This document shows, piece after piece, positions 21,119 to 30,699 of a DNA stretch of 64,000 nt (positions within the stretch are counted from its first letter, which is position 1; every line of letters begins with the position of its first letter). Both the position numbers and the translations under genes were made by a program. Source of the stretch: Flavobacterium tibetense (GTDB taxonomy: Bacteria; Bacteroidota; Bacteroidia; Flavobacteriales; Flavobacteriaceae); contig NZ_QLST01000010.1 in NCBI RefSeq assembly GCF_003293845.1, forward strand, positions 1 to 64,000, in the 5' to 3' direction. Under the pieces are notes generated by a model, which worked only from the letters and a program-made list of their open reading frames with translations, was not told where the DNA came from and ran no database searches.

Positions 21119-24100
21119 TAATTAGTAATTGATGAATTTCGTTTTGCTTCTTCGGTTTTGATGAAATCCAATTCGGTTTGTGCTTCTTGTACTACTTCTG
21201 GGAATTCGGTGAAATTTTTAATTACACTTTCCAAAATGTAGGTTGCTTGGAAGCTGTCTTTCAATCCGTAGAAGTTTTTCGCCATAAGCACTAAACCTTT
21301 GGCTCCAAAAAACTTATATCCCGAATAATCTTTCGCTATTTTTTGAACCGCTGTATTTGAAGCTTCAAATTTCCCTTCTTTGTTTTTGAAATACGCATCG
21401 TAATACAAAGCTTCTGCTGCTAATTCGCCTTTGGCAATTTTTAATAATTCTGCATAGGCTAATTTGGCTTTGGCTTCGTTATTGGTTTTTATTGCCGAAC
21501 GCGCAACGATAATTTGCGCATCACTTTTAATTCTGTCGTCTACTTTGGTATTGGCTAGTACGATTGTAGCATACATTTCTGCATTATTGAAATCTTCTTG
21601 TTCGTAATACGCTTTCATTAAATTGGATTGCGCATACGTTTTGTTTTGCGGGAAATCTGCTTCTGTTTCCAAACGCTTCAACATTGGAACTGCTTTGGTA
21701 TAATCTTTCGCTTTTAAATGAATTTGGCTCAAACGCGCCAATGATTGTTCGGTGAACTCGCTTCTAGATTTTCCAACCACAAATTCGTAATGTTTCACCG
21801 CGTTGCTTTCTAAACCATCTGCAAAATACAATTGGGCTAAATAAAAATTCGATTTCAATGCATGTAAACCATTTGGAAACTTAGCCAAATAACTGCTAAA
21901 TCCTGAAATAGCTTGTTTGGCATTATTCATCAAATATTGCTTTTCCGCTGATTCGTACATCGTATTATCTAATTCTGAATCTGAAACTTCAACGAAGGAT
22001 AAGGTTTTTACCCAATCCGCATATTCTTCTACTCTACCCGTATCTACATAAATCAAACGAGCGGTTGCTACAGCTTCCAATGATTCTGGAGAATTTGGAA
22101 ATTCAGCAGCTACTTTTTTGAATTTTCCTAAAGCAGGTTCACTTTTATTGTTGTTGTAATAAATTAATCCTTGTTTTAAAATGGTTTTGGCTACATACGA
22201 ACTCGTTTTGTAAGTTGCAATTAATTTATCATAGGTTGCAACAGCTTTTTGCTCGTTGTTTTCATTTACATAAGTATTTCCCAATTCATACAAAGCATCA
22301 TCCGCATATTGTGATTTTGGATAGGTAACTGCAAACTTTTCTAAATCTTCAATTTTTCTATCATTTCTTCCCACGAAACCGTAACTAATTCCTTTTTGGT
22401 AAGCCGCATAATCAGAATTTACACTTTTCAACTCAATTGTTTTGTTGTAAGCATCCATTGCTGGCCAGTATTTTGCCGAAATAAAATTACAATCACCCAA
22501 ACGCAAATAAGCATCGGTTAATCGCACTTTATCGTCTTTTCCAACGGCAATATAATCTGAAAAATGTTTAATAGCATTTTCATATTCTTTTAATTTGAAA
22601 TAGCTGTAACCTAAATTGTAATGCACATTTTTAAATTCTGGAGTAGTTGAAGCTTCGTTTAAATTCAAAAATTGTTTAAAACTTAACATGGCTTCGTTGT
22701 ATTGGTCCAAATTGTATTCGGTTTCTGCTTTCCAAAAAGTAGCTCTCGCTGAAAACTTGGCATCTTTATTTTCTGCAATTGATTTCTTGAATAAAGCGTA
22801 AGCTTCTTGAAAGTTGCCATCAGTATACAATTCCAAACCTCTGTAGAATGTAACTTTTTGATACGCCAAACGGTTTTCTGGTGCTTTATTTTTTTCCAAC
22901 AAGACCAATGCTTCTTTATAATTTTTTGAACTGATATACGAATCAATCAATAAATTATTAATTTCTTGCTTGAAAGGTGAATTCGGATATTTATCCAAAT
23001 AACCATTCAACACCGAAGGAACCGACTGGTATGGATTTCCGATTTCGTAACTCAATTTAGCATAATTCAAATAAGCATCTTCTTGAATTTTTTTCTCAAA
23101 ACTCATTTCAGAAGCGGTTTTGAATGCATTTAAAGCTTGTTGTTTTTTATCGGTTTTTAGATAACATTCTCCTAAATGATAGTAGGCGTTTTGAGCCACA
23201 TGATCTTTTCCATCGATGATTTTATTGAATTGTGCAATGGCATTTTCAAAATCATTTTGCTTGTAATACGTGTAACCCAATTGGTAAAAATCGGTATTAT
23301 TCCATTTTCCTTTTTTTCCTTTGTAAGCTTGTAAATAAGGCAACGCTTTTTCGTATTGGTTCAAATTGAAATAACTTTCTCCAATGATTTTAGACAATTC
23401 GCTTTTTTCTTCTGCGTTTGATTTTGGCAATTGTTCCAAACCTAAATCGATAGCTTTTTGGAAGTTCCCCAATTTAAAGTTCATATCGGCTTGAAAGTAG
23501 CCCATTTTTTCTTTGTACTTGTCTTTATCTTGTACTTGATCAAAATACTGGTTAGCACTGTTGTAATCATCCGTTTCATAAGACATATAACCAAGATAAT
23601 ATTTCGCTTGACTTCCGTATGTTGGCGAATTAACCACTTGATTAAAGAATTTTGTTGCTTCTTTATTGTTTTTTGCGGTGAAATAAGCATACCCTTTTTG
23701 GAAGTTGTATTTTTCCTTATCCGCAGCCGACATAGAATCGGTATTTGCTTTGTCAAACCATTGTAATGCTTGTGGATAGCTTCCTTGATCGAAATAATAA
23801 TGAGCGACTTCAATATAAGCTTGGTTTTGTTTCGTACTTGTTGGATAATCCGCAACAAATTTTTCAATCATTGCATCAGCTCCTACTTGATTTAGTCGGA
23901 TAGCACAATTGGCAATATAATAAGCACAATCGGCTTGCACTTCTTGATTGGTTGCTTGCGATTGCACTTTATCAAATAAAATTTGGGCAGATTGGTATTG
24001 TTTATCTTTGTACAAAGCAATAGCTCTGTCAAATTCTTTTAAATCGTGGGAATAAATAGCTGTTTGTTGAGCGCTAACATAAGAAATACTTGCTAACAAC

Positions 24101-24132
24101 ATACAAAGGGAATAACTTACTACTTTAATCAT
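21118..24132 (-). CDS. Large periplasmic TPR-repeat protein
   Basis: The 1,004-aa product has a signal peptide (MIKVVSYSLCMLLASISYVS) and then an almost continuous array of tetratricopeptide-like helical hairpins, e.g. AKYYLGYMSYETDDYNSANQYF, split here as AKYYLGYMSYE and DDYNSANQYF, VHYNLGYSYFKLKEYENAI and ADDALYELGNTYVNENNEQK. Such arrays scaffold protein complexes, and several resemble the BamD/YbgF-type TPRs of the periplasm. It is the first gene of a minus-strand operon with the unknown protein and the beta-barrel, suggesting that it works with the barrel at the outer membrane. An exact TATCTTTG -7 box lies 24 bp upstream. Function is inferred only at the level of scaffold. Confidence 0.85.
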   Translation of the reverse strand: MIKVVSYSLCMLLASISYVSAQQTAIYSHDLKEFDRAIALYKDKQYQSAQILFDKVQSQATNQEVQADCAYYIANCAIRLNQVGADAMIEKFVADYPTSTKQNQAYIEVAHYYFDQGSYPQALQWFDKANTDSMSAADKEKYNFQKGYAYFTAKNNKEATKFFNQVVNSPTYGSQAKYYLGYMSYETDDYNSANQYFDQVQDKDKYKEKMGYFQADMNFKLGNFQKAIDLGLEQLPKSNAEEKSELSKIIGESYFNLNQYEKALPYLQAYKGKKGKWNNTDFYQLGYTYYKQNDFENAIAQFNKIIDGKDHVAQNAYYHLGECYLKTDKKQQALNAFKTASEMSFEKKIQEDAYLNYAKLSYEIGNPYQSVPSVLNGYLDKYPNSPFKQEINNLLIDSYISSKNYKEALVLLEKNKAPENRLAYQKVTFYRGLELYTDGNFQEAYALFKKSIAENKDAKFSARATFWKAETEYNLDQYNEAMLSFKQFLNLNEASTTPEFKNVHYNLGYSYFKLKEYENAIKHFSDYIAVGKDDKVRLTDAYLRLGDCNFISAKYWPAMDAYNKTIELKSVNSDYAAYQKGISYGFVGRNDRKIEDLEKFAVTYPKSQYADDALYELGNTYVNENNEQKAVATYDKLIATYKTSSYVAKTILKQGLIYYNNNKSEPALGKFKKVAAEFPNSPESLEAVATARLIYVDTGRVEEYADWVKTLSFVEVSDSELDNTMYESAEKQYLMNNAKQAISGFSSYLAKFPNGLHALKSNFYLAQLYFADGLESNAVKHYEFVVGKSRSEFTEQSLARLSQIHLKAKDYTKAVPMLKRLETEADFPQNKTYAQSNLMKAYYEQEDFNNAEMYATIVLANTKVDDRIKSDAQIIVARSAIKTNNEAKAKLAYAELLKIAKGELAAEALYYDAYFKNKEGKFEASNTAVQKIAKDYSGYKFFGAKGLVLMAKNFYGLKDSFQATYILESVIKNFTEFPEVVQEAQTELDFIKTEEAKRNSSITN

Positions 24133-24156
24133 CGTTTACGAATGTTTATTTGGTCT

Positions 24157-24164
24157 CAAAGATA
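24157..24164 (-). promoter_or_regulatory. Putative -7 box (TATCTTTG) of the TPR-barrel operon
   Basis: An exact match on the minus strand 24 bp before the TPR gene start; no clear -33 TTG. It shares the divergent intergenic region with ftsE. Confidence 0.5.
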
Positions 24165-24270
24165 CGTTTTACTTACTGTATTAACGAAAAGAAATACTAG
24201 TTTATTGCAACAATTTGTAAACAAAGTTTTCAACGAAAATTAAAAAAACGCTTGATTTTAGACTAAAATT

Positions 24271-24300
24271 TTGAAAGCGTTCATTAAGTTATTACTTTTA
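24271..24300 (+). promoter_or_regulatory. Promoter of ftsE (TTG-N19-TACTTTTA)
   Basis: TTG at 24271-24273, 19 bp, then TACTTTTA at 24293-24300 (seven of eight to TAnnTTTG counting only fixed positions loosely), 23 bp before the ftsE start. Confidence 0.5.
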
Positions 24301-24323
24301 CATCATAAATTCTTATAACAACT

Positions 24324-25007
24324 ATGTCAACACCTATTCTATCCTTACAAAATGTTACCATTTATCAAGAGAAAAATCCAGTTTTAACAAATGTTAATTT
24401 GGAAGTTAATCGTGGTGAGTTTATTTATTTAATTGGTAAAACAGGTTCTGGAAAAAGTAGTTTTTTAAAGACGTTGTATGCTGATTTACCTTTAACTGAT
24501 GGTGAAGGAAACATTGTAGAATTTGACTTAAAAGCGTTGAAAGAAAATGACATTCCTTATTTGAGAAGAAAATTAGGCGTTGTTTTTCAAGATTTTAAAT
24601 TACTTCCAGACAGAAACGTAAAAGAAAACCTTTTGTTTGTCTTAAAAGCAACAGGTTGGACCATTAAAGAAGAAATGGATGTACAAATTGATGAAGTTTT
24701 GGATAAAGTTGGAATGAAAAACCACCAAACCAAAATGCCGCACCAACTTTCTGGTGGAGAACAACAACGTATTGCAATTGCAAGAGCCTTATTAAACGAC
24801 CCAGAATTGATTTTAGCAGATGAACCAACTGGAAATCTAGACCCTCAAACTAGTGTGGAAGTGATGGAAGTTTTACGTAAAATCAATGATAATGGCAAAA
24901 CAATTGTTATGGCAACACATGATTATGCCTTATTATTAAAATATCCTTCAAAAACTTTGAAATTTGAAGAAGGAAAAGTGTTTGAAGTAGTACAAAGAAC
25001 GGTGTAA
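24324..25007 (+). CDS. ftsE: Cell division ATP-binding protein FtsE
   Basis: FtsE is the ATPase of the FtsEX complex, which controls peptidoglycan hydrolases at the septum. The 227-aa ABC protein has Walker A GKTGSGKS (38-45), Q-loop Gln89 in [14 protein letters not shown], signature LSGGEQQR (142-149), Walker B LILADEP (162-168) and switch His199. [17 protein letters not shown] is characteristic of FtsE rather than LolD or MacB. No ftsX is next to it: the next ATG, of a glycosyltransferase, follows the stop codon without a gap. FtsX must be elsewhere if the pair is functional. A related ABC exporter subunit is the alternative. Confidence 0.85.
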   Translation: MSTPILSLQNVTIYQEKNPVLTNVNLEVNRGEFIYLIGKTGSGKSSFLKTLYADLPLTDGEGNIVEFDLKALKENDIPYLRRKLGVVFQDFKLLPDRNVKENLLFVLKATGWTIKEEMDVQIDEVLDKVGMKNHQTKMPHQLSGGEQQRIAIARALLNDPELILADEPTGNLDPQTSVEVMEVLRKINDNGKTIVMATHDYALLLKYPSKTLKFEEGKVFEVVQRTV

Positions 25008-25895
25008 ATGTTATCGATTTTAATAACGATATACAATTACAATCTTTTACCATTGGTAGAAGACATTCACCAACAATGTCTTGATTTAGGAATAACTTTT
25101 GAAATATTAACTCAAGATGATGCTTCCAATTCCATTCATAATTTAGAAAACGAGAAAATTAATTTATTATCGAATTGCAGCTATGTTTCATTGGAGAAAA
25201 ATGTTGGCTATCGTGAAAACAAAAACATTTTAGTTAGTCAATCGAAATATGAAAATTTATTGATTTTAGATGGTGATTGTATTTTGCCTTTTCCCAATTT
25301 CATAAAAAATTATGTAGAGCAAATTTCTGATTATGAAGTAGTTTATGGTGGAAGAATTCACGCTGAAAAAGCACCTTCTAAACAACAATTACTTCGCTGG
25401 AAATATGGCAAATTCATGGAAGACCAAACAGTTGACCAAAGAAATGAAAATGTGTATCGAGCCACTTTGTTTAATAACACTTTGATAAAAAAAACGGTTT
25501 TTAATCGAATTAAATTTGATAGTTCTTTCAAAAAATATGGTCATGACGACACGCTTTTTTCATTTGAACTTCAAAAAATGAAGGCTAAAATCAAACATAT
25601 TCACAATCCTGTTCAACATGATGATATTGATACCAATGCTGTTTATGTTGAAAAAACAAAAAACTCATTAGATAATTTATACCAACTCTATAAAAAACAA
25701 CTAATTACAAAAGAATACAGCAAAATGGTTAACTTAGTTTCGAGATTACATTCTTTCAAAACAACCTATTTATTAGCTATTTTTTATACTATTTTTGGTA
25801 AACTTTTAGAAAATCAACTTAAAGAAAACAATCCCTCTTTATTTGTATTTAATGTGTTTCGATTGACTTACTTTAGTAAAATTTATATTGGATGA
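25008..25895 (+). CDS. Family 2 glycosyltransferase
   Basis: The 295-aa product has the GT-A fold pattern: MLSILITIYNYN at the N-terminus, an acidic LTQDDASN, an EKNVGYRENKN nucleotide-binding stretch, and LLILDGDCILP with a DGD triad in the role of the DXD metal site. A later YGGRIHAEKAP ... KYGHDDTLFSFEL matches the acceptor/catalytic region of these enzymes. It probably transfers a sugar in surface polysaccharide or glycan synthesis. The start codon follows the ftsE stop directly and the stop overlaps the next glycosyltransferase by 4 bp, so the three genes form one operon. Donor and acceptor are unknown. Confidence 0.85.
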   Translation: MLSILITIYNYNLLPLVEDIHQQCLDLGITFEILTQDDASNSIHNLENEKINLLSNCSYVSLEKNVGYRENKNILVSQSKYENLLILDGDCILPFPNFIKNYVEQISDYEVVYGGRIHAEKAPSKQQLLRWKYGKFMEDQTVDQRNENVYRATLFNNTLIKKTVFNRIKFDSSFKKYGHDDTLFSFELQKMKAKIKHIHNPVQHDDIDTNAVYVEKTKNSLDNLYQLYKKQLITKEYSKMVNLVSRLHSFKTTYLLAIFYTIFGKLLENQLKENNPSLFVFNVFRLTYFSKIYIG

Positions 25896-27049
25896 AAATA
25901 CTGATTATCAATAATTTTAATAGTGAAAATTGCGTTGGCGGAGTCGAACACTATTTGTATGAATTGATTCAGTATGCTGAAAAAAGTAATTCTAATTTCA
26001 TCTTCAAATGGTTTGGAAAGGATAAAATAAAAACCAATTGGGTAGAGAAATTTTATCATAAAAAAATTACTCAGGAAATTATTCGAGAAATTGAAAGTTT
26101 TCAACCTGATGTAATTCACTGTTTTAGCATTGGCGCTCCTGTAACTCCTCATTTCATGGAATTTGCAAAATCTAAAGGAATTTCGATTGTATTTTCCTTT
26201 CGCGATTATTATTACATCTGTCCAAAAAATTACATGCTGAATGATAAAAACGAAGTCCTTCAAAAACATGAAAACGCTATAGAATGCATTTTACATCATC
26301 AACCGAAACGAAATATTTTGTTTGATTCTTTGTTGCATTTAAAGCAATCGTATCACAAAAAAATCATTAAGAAATACATTTCTTATTTTTTAACGCCATC
26401 TGAAAATTTAACACAATTTGTTTCAGAACATTTTCGAAAAAAAGGAAAAACATTACCAAACCCAATTTTAATCGATCAAAATCAAAATTCTAATTCGGAA
26501 GGAAATTATATTTTGTTTGTTGGACGATTGGTTCCAGAAAAAGGAGTTTTAACTTTATTAAAAGCGTTTCAGCAGATTTCCAAGCAATTTCCAAACGAAA
26601 AATTGTGGATTGTTGGAGAAGGAAATCAATTAGAAGAACTTCAGAATTTCACTGTAAATAATGAGTTAAAAAACGTTTCATTTTTAGGAAATAAATCACG
26701 TGAAGAATTGCAAGAAATTTATGCTAATTCTAAATTTTCAGTAGTTCCTAGCGAATATTTAGAAGCCTATGGTAATGTCATTTTAGAGAGTCTCTCTTTT
26801 GGAAAAACGGTAATTACAAGTGATTTAGTTGGGATAAAGAATGAAATTGAGCAAAATAATATTGGACTAACTTATTCCTTCAAAAATCAGAAAGCATTAG
26901 AAGAAAAAATAATTGAACTTCTTTCCAATTCTAATTTAAAAACAGAACTAGAAAACAACATTCCAAGTTATCTAGCAACCAAAACATTTTCAAAACATTT
27001 TAAAGATTTGTCAAGTATTTATGAATACTTACTGAGTAGAAATCGCTAA
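25892..27049 (+). CDS. Family 4 glycosyltransferase
   Basis: The 385-aa product shows the GT-B, GT4 pattern: an N-terminal MKILIINNFNSENCVGGVEH glycine-rich loop, YILFVGRLVPEKGVLTLLKA in the middle, and the donor-binding E-x7-E region SEYLEAYGNVILESLSFGKT. It retains sugar configuration and likely adds a residue to a lipid-linked surface glycan. Its start overlaps the upstream GT2 gene by 4 bp (ATGA). Its 3' end overlaps the convergent isomerase gene by 21 bp, so the two mRNAs are complementary at their ends. Confidence 0.9.
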   Translation: MKILIINNFNSENCVGGVEHYLYELIQYAEKSNSNFIFKWFGKDKIKTNWVEKFYHKKITQEIIREIESFQPDVIHCFSIGAPVTPHFMEFAKSKGISIVFSFRDYYYICPKNYMLNDKNEVLQKHENAIECILHHQPKRNILFDSLLHLKQSYHKKIIKKYISYFLTPSENLTQFVSEHFRKKGKTLPNPILIDQNQNSNSEGNYILFVGRLVPEKGVLTLLKAFQQISKQFPNEKLWIVGEGNQLEELQNFTVNNELKNVSFLGNKSREELQEIYANSKFSVVPSEYLEAYGNVILESLSFGKTVITSDLVGIKNEIEQNNIGLTYSFKNQKALEEKIIELLSNSNLKTELENNIPSYLATKTFSKHFKDLSSIYEYLLSRNR

Positions 27050-27424
27050 AAAATCTTCAAAATCTCTAATATAATCTGCTTCTTCAAAAACATCGGAGGC
27101 CACAACCAAACAAACTGAGCCAGAAGAAAAGTTTTTCAATTCTCTCCAAATGCCATTGGTAATTAACAAACCTTCGTAGGGTTTATTTAAAGTAACTGTT
27201 TTTTCTTGTTTTCCGTCATTTAAAACAACATCAAAACTCCCTGAAAGTGCTACTAAAAACTGTTGTAACTTTTTATGTGCATGTCCACCACGTTCTGCTC
27301 CTGCTGGAACATCGTACAAATAGTAAACGCGTTTAATTTCAAACGGCACTACTTCCTTTTCGATAACAGATAAATTACCTCTAGGATCTTCTATTTTTGG
27401 GATATTTACAATCTTAATTTCCAT
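27029..27424 (-). CDS. FdtA/QdtA-like dTDP-4-keto-6-deoxyglucose 3,4-ketoisomerase (WxcM family cupin)
   Basis: The 131-aa single-cupin protein belongs to the sugar 3,4-ketoisomerase family, which turns dTDP-4-keto-6-deoxyglucose into the 3-keto sugar on the way to dTDP-Fuc3NAc or dTDP-Qui3NAc. Hallmarks are IEDPRGNLSVIE, the RGGHAHKKLQQ motif with His48 and His50 (the catalytic histidine pair of the family), and ISGxFDV-like VALSGSFDVVLNDG. The FdtB-like aminotransferase at 30696 would take the next step. Sequence alone does not decide between the fucose (FdtA) and quinovose (QdtA) configuration. It overlaps the upstream GT4 gene by 11 bp. Confidence 0.85.
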   Translation of the reverse strand: MEIKIVNIPKIEDPRGNLSVIEKEVVPFEIKRVYYLYDVPAGAERGGHAHKKLQQFLVALSGSFDVVLNDGKQEKTVTLNKPYEGLLITNGIWRELKNFSSGSVCLVVASDVFEEADYIRDFEDFLAISTQ

Positions 27425-28484
27425 AATTCAACACCTGTAACCATTGGTTAATTACAACTTCCGACTGAAATTTTGCAACACTTGAAATCGCATTAGTTTT
27501 ACAATTTTGATACAAAACCTCGTCTTCCACAAAGATATTCATTTTGTGAGTTAATTCAGTAAAATTTTGATTTTCTACTAAAATTCCGTTGTGATGATTG
27601 ATTATCATTTCGTTTGGACCACTTTCACAATCGAAGGAAATTACGGGAATTCCTAAACTTAAAGCTTCTAAAATTGTCATTGGAAAACCTTCGTATTGAC
27701 TAGATAAAACTAAAAACTTCGCATTGGAAATATAACCCCAAACGTTTTCTTTGAAACCTAATAAATGAACTTTATCTTCTAAATTCAAATTGGCAATTCT
27801 ATTTTCTAATAAAGTTTGTTCTTCACCAGTTCCTAAAACTACCAAATGAATATTTTTTTCAGGCAAAACAGAATTCGAATAACTTTCAATTAGTTGATCA
27901 AATTGTTTTAAAGGAACTAATCTTCCAACAGCGATTATGTAATCAAAAGGTAATTTTTCAGTAGTTGAAACCGAATGAATGGAAACCGAGTTCGGAATAA
28001 CTTTAACCAATTTAGCATTAAATTCAGATTCGATTTTTTGCTTGATGAAATGAGAAACTGCAACTATTTTATATGATTTTCGAATCATTTGCTTGGCAAC
28101 CCAATTATTATCCGTTAAATACGTTTCTAATCTACTGCTATGAACCGTGTAGATAAATTTCAAATTGCGATAAATAAAATTCAGAAACACCCACTCCATC
28201 CTAGGATTGATACGATGACGAAAATCGATTACGCAGTCAAATTTCTGGTTTTTTAGGTAATTTCGTAATTTAAAATACTTAACAAACTTCAAATATTGTC
28301 CAAAAGCTACTAATTTCCCTCCAAACTCATAATCGATCTTGTCCTCTAAAACCAAAGTATGCACTTCAATTCCAGCATCGTGAAGCATTTTTGTTGTGGT
28401 TCCAAAAACACGTTCTAAACCACCTTCAGCCAATTTATAACCAATTACGGCTACTTTTAGTGGTTTTTTTGGAGGGTTTGTCAT
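27414..28484 (-). CDS. Family 4 glycosyltransferase
   Basis: The 356-aa product has the GT4 layout: AVIGYKLAEGGLERVFG near the N-terminus, the hinge with VHSSRLETYL and VAVSHFIKQKI, IIAVGRLVPLKQFDQLIES, and the donor-site SSQYEGFPMTILEALSLGIPV with the two conserved glutamates. It has no membrane segment and would act at the cytoplasmic face. Its stop overlaps the isomerase start, so both are on one transcript. It is divergent from the GT2 gene at 28538 with only 53 bp between starts. Confidence 0.9.
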   Translation of the reverse strand: MTNPPKKPLKVAVIGYKLAEGGLERVFGTTTKMLHDAGIEVHTLVLEDKIDYEFGGKLVAFGQYLKFVKYFKLRNYLKNQKFDCVIDFRHRINPRMEWVFLNFIYRNLKFIYTVHSSRLETYLTDNNWVAKQMIRKSYKIVAVSHFIKQKIESEFNAKLVKVIPNSVSIHSVSTTEKLPFDYIIAVGRLVPLKQFDQLIESYSNSVLPEKNIHLVVLGTGEEQTLLENRIANLNLEDKVHLLGFKENVWGYISNAKFLVLSSQYEGFPMTILEALSLGIPVISFDCESGPNEMIINHHNGILVENQNFTELTHKMNIFVEDEVLYQNCKTNAISSVAKFQSEVVINQWLQVLNYGN

Positions 28485-28537
28485 TTCGATTCGATTAGTT
28501 TCTTAATTTAGCATAAAAATAGATTTAAAAACTCAAT

Positions 28538-29413
28538 ATGCAAAATTTTCCGCTAGTTAGTGTCATTTGTTTGTCTTACAATCACGAAGCCTACGTAGTG
28601 GAATCATTAAATTCTGTCATCAATCAAACGTATCCAAATATTGAATTGCTGATTGCTGATGATTATAGTACTGATCATTCGGTTGGAATAATTCAAAAAT
28701 GGTTGGAAAATCATCTGAATGTCTTTTTTTTGGCTAACGAAAAGAATTTGGGCAACACCAAAACATTTAATCAACTAGCGAAAAAAGCTAAAGGCGAATT
28801 TATTATCGATTTAGCAGCTGATGATATATTACTACCCAATTGCATTGAAAACCAGATAAAAACATTTCAAAATTCAAACTACAAAAATCTTGGAATTGTT
28901 TATGGAAATTTAATCGAAATTGATGAAAACGGAAGTTTTTTTGGAAATTATTACACCGAAGTAGACCATCCAGAAAGCGGAGATATTTATAAAATGGTTG
29001 TGGGAAGAACGACCAAAATATGTTCGGTTTCATCCATGATTAAAAAATCGGTCCTAGAAAAATTAGGGTATTATGATGAAAATTTGGCTTACGAAGATTT
29101 GGATTTATGGATTCGAACTTCGAGAGACTATGAATTTGAATACATTCCAGAAATTTTAGCGAAGAAAAGAGTGCTTTCGCATTCTCTAAGTTCCCATTTT
29201 TTGATTAAAAACAATTCTAGATCAAAAAAATTAAATGTTTCAACGTTACAAATTTTAATTAAAGCGCTTCAATTGAATAGAACAAAAGATGAACATAAAG
29301 CTTTAATTAGAAGGATTCGATTTGAAATGTATAAATTCATCAAAGCCCGAAATTTCAATTTACTTTTTCAGCTTTTTTTATTGGAAATAAAAGTTCGTTT
29401 GAAGAGCATTTAA
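28538..29413 (+). CDS. Family 2 glycosyltransferase
   Basis: The 291-aa product is a clear GT-A enzyme: PLVSVICLSYNHEAYVVESL, TYPNIELLIADDYSTD (first acidic motif), and IIDLAADDILLP with the metal-binding acidic pair, then a late YDENLAYEDLDLWIRTSRDY with the candidate catalytic acid. The last 50 residues are basic and may bind the membrane. It is likely one of the four transferases that build the repeat unit of the surface polysaccharide. It is a single plus-strand gene inside the minus-strand part of the locus and overlaps the flippase 3' end by 4 bp. Confidence 0.88.
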   Translation: MQNFPLVSVICLSYNHEAYVVESLNSVINQTYPNIELLIADDYSTDHSVGIIQKWLENHLNVFFLANEKNLGNTKTFNQLAKKAKGEFIIDLAADDILLPNCIENQIKTFQNSNYKNLGIVYGNLIEIDENGSFFGNYYTEVDHPESGDIYKMVVGRTTKICSVSSMIKKSVLEKLGYYDENLAYEDLDLWIRTSRDYEFEYIPEILAKKRVLSHSLSSHFLIKNNSRSKKLNVSTLQILIKALQLNRTKDEHKALIRRIRFEMYKFIKARNFNLLFQLFLLEIKVRLKSI

Positions 29414-30699
29414 GAATTAAAAATTGCTTTTCGGAAATAGAAAACCAAGGCCAAAAAGTAAATGAAATAAGTGGTAGCATAACTAATGACAGCTCCTGTT
29501 GCTCCAAAAATTGGAATCAAAAACCAAGAAGCAATAAAAAAGACTAAAAAGGAAATACTTTCAGTAAGCAGATAACCCTTTAAATCTTTAACTACATAAA
29601 ATCGGATTCCTAAAATTAGTGACATTCCTTTGAAAAAATCACCTAACAATTGCCAAGCAAACAATTCTCTAACTTGATAAAAATCAGAAGTTAACAATAT
29701 TTGAATCACAAAATCTTTTGTAAAATATATTCCAATTAAAACTAACGCAAAAGTAGGAATAACACGTTTATAGAACTTTGTGGTAATGGCTATTTTTTCA
29801 GACTCTGAATTGGTTTTGATTAATTCAGGAAGAAAATAAAAACTGACCAAAGTTGAAATAAACATAAAATAAAAACCTGAAATTCGCTGCATAGCTTCAA
29901 ACCAACCAGAAGCTTCAATAGAAACTTCTTTTGCAATTAAATTTCGAACAAAAATGTATAAAATTGGAGTTAAAACAGCTGTAAAAAGCGACATAATACC
30001 AAAAGGAATTAATCCTTTTAAAGTAGCAAAATCAATCTGAACTCGACTAAAAATAATTTTAAACGAAAATTCTTTGAAAAAATAAAAGCTTGAAAACAAA
30101 AACAACAAAAGTGAAGTTACAGAAACAGAAACCAAAGCACCAAAAATCCCATAATACCAAATAAAAGTAAATGAAATCAGTAAACTTACGACGTATCCAT
30201 AAATCGAAATTAAAGTTACTTTTTTGTAATAACTAAAACCATTTAAAACTGTAATAAAAAAAAGATGTAAAACTTGAAAAGGAAGAAAAAAAGCAACAAA
30301 ATTTAAAATAAAGTTATACTCCGATTGTGTATTGAAAATCATTTTTCCAAAGTACGAATTTCCAAAAAATAGCATAGTTGAAATTAGCAGCGAAAACAAT
30401 AAAAGTGTCCAAAAAATGAGTCGAATAAAATGATTTAGTTGTGCTCTATCTTGATGATTTTTAGCCACATTTTGTAATACTCCATTTTGAATTCCAAGTG
30501 TTCCCACGGATTCTAATAACGAGGTAAAACTTCTTAAATTTCCCATTAAAGCCATACCAGAAGGGCCAACAAAATACGCAATGACTTTTGACGATAAAAA
30601 ACCCGTAATTAATCGAACAAGAATGCTAAAGCTACTCATTGAAGTAACTTTAAATAATTGATTTTGAGTTATTTTTTTAAAAACATCCAATATAATCAA
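29410..30699 (-). CDS. Wzx-like polysaccharide flippase (MOP superfamily)
   Basis: The 429-aa protein is very hydrophobic, with about 12 predicted membrane segments, and starts with the amphipathic [20 protein letters not shown] typical of O-antigen flippases, followed by [14 protein letters not shown] (the WzxE-like pattern). The middle carries further paired membrane segments with short charged loops. It would flip the undecaprenyl-linked glycan unit to the periplasm. Its start overlaps the aminotransferase stop by 4 bp, so it belongs to the aminosugar operon. No Wzy polymerase is visible in the window. Confidence 0.85.
   Translation of the reverse strand: MIILDVFKKITQNQLFKVTSMSSFSILVRLITGFLSSKVIAYFVGPSGMALMGNLRSFTSLLESVGTLGIQNGVLQNVAKNHQDRAQLNHFIRLIFWTLLLFSLLISTMLFFGNSYFGKMIFNTQSEYNFILNFVAFFLPFQVLHLFFITVLNGFSYYKKVTLISIYGYVVSLLISFTFIWYYGIFGALVSVSVTSLLLFLFSSFYFFKEFSFKIIFSRVQIDFATLKGLIPFGIMSLFTAVLTPILYIFVRNLIAKEVSIEASGWFEAMQRISGFYFMFISTLVSFYFLPELIKTNSESEKIAITTKFYKRVIPTFALVLIGIYFTKDFVIQILLTSDFYQVRELFAWQLLGDFFKGMSLILGIRFYVVKDLKGYLLTESISFLVFFIASWFLIPIFGATGAVISYATTYFIYFLALVFYFRKAIFNS

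Noticed and set aside
23458..23867. Open frames on both strands within the TPR gene
   Set aside because: They lie inside the strongly coding TPR frame and look like shadows in other frames.
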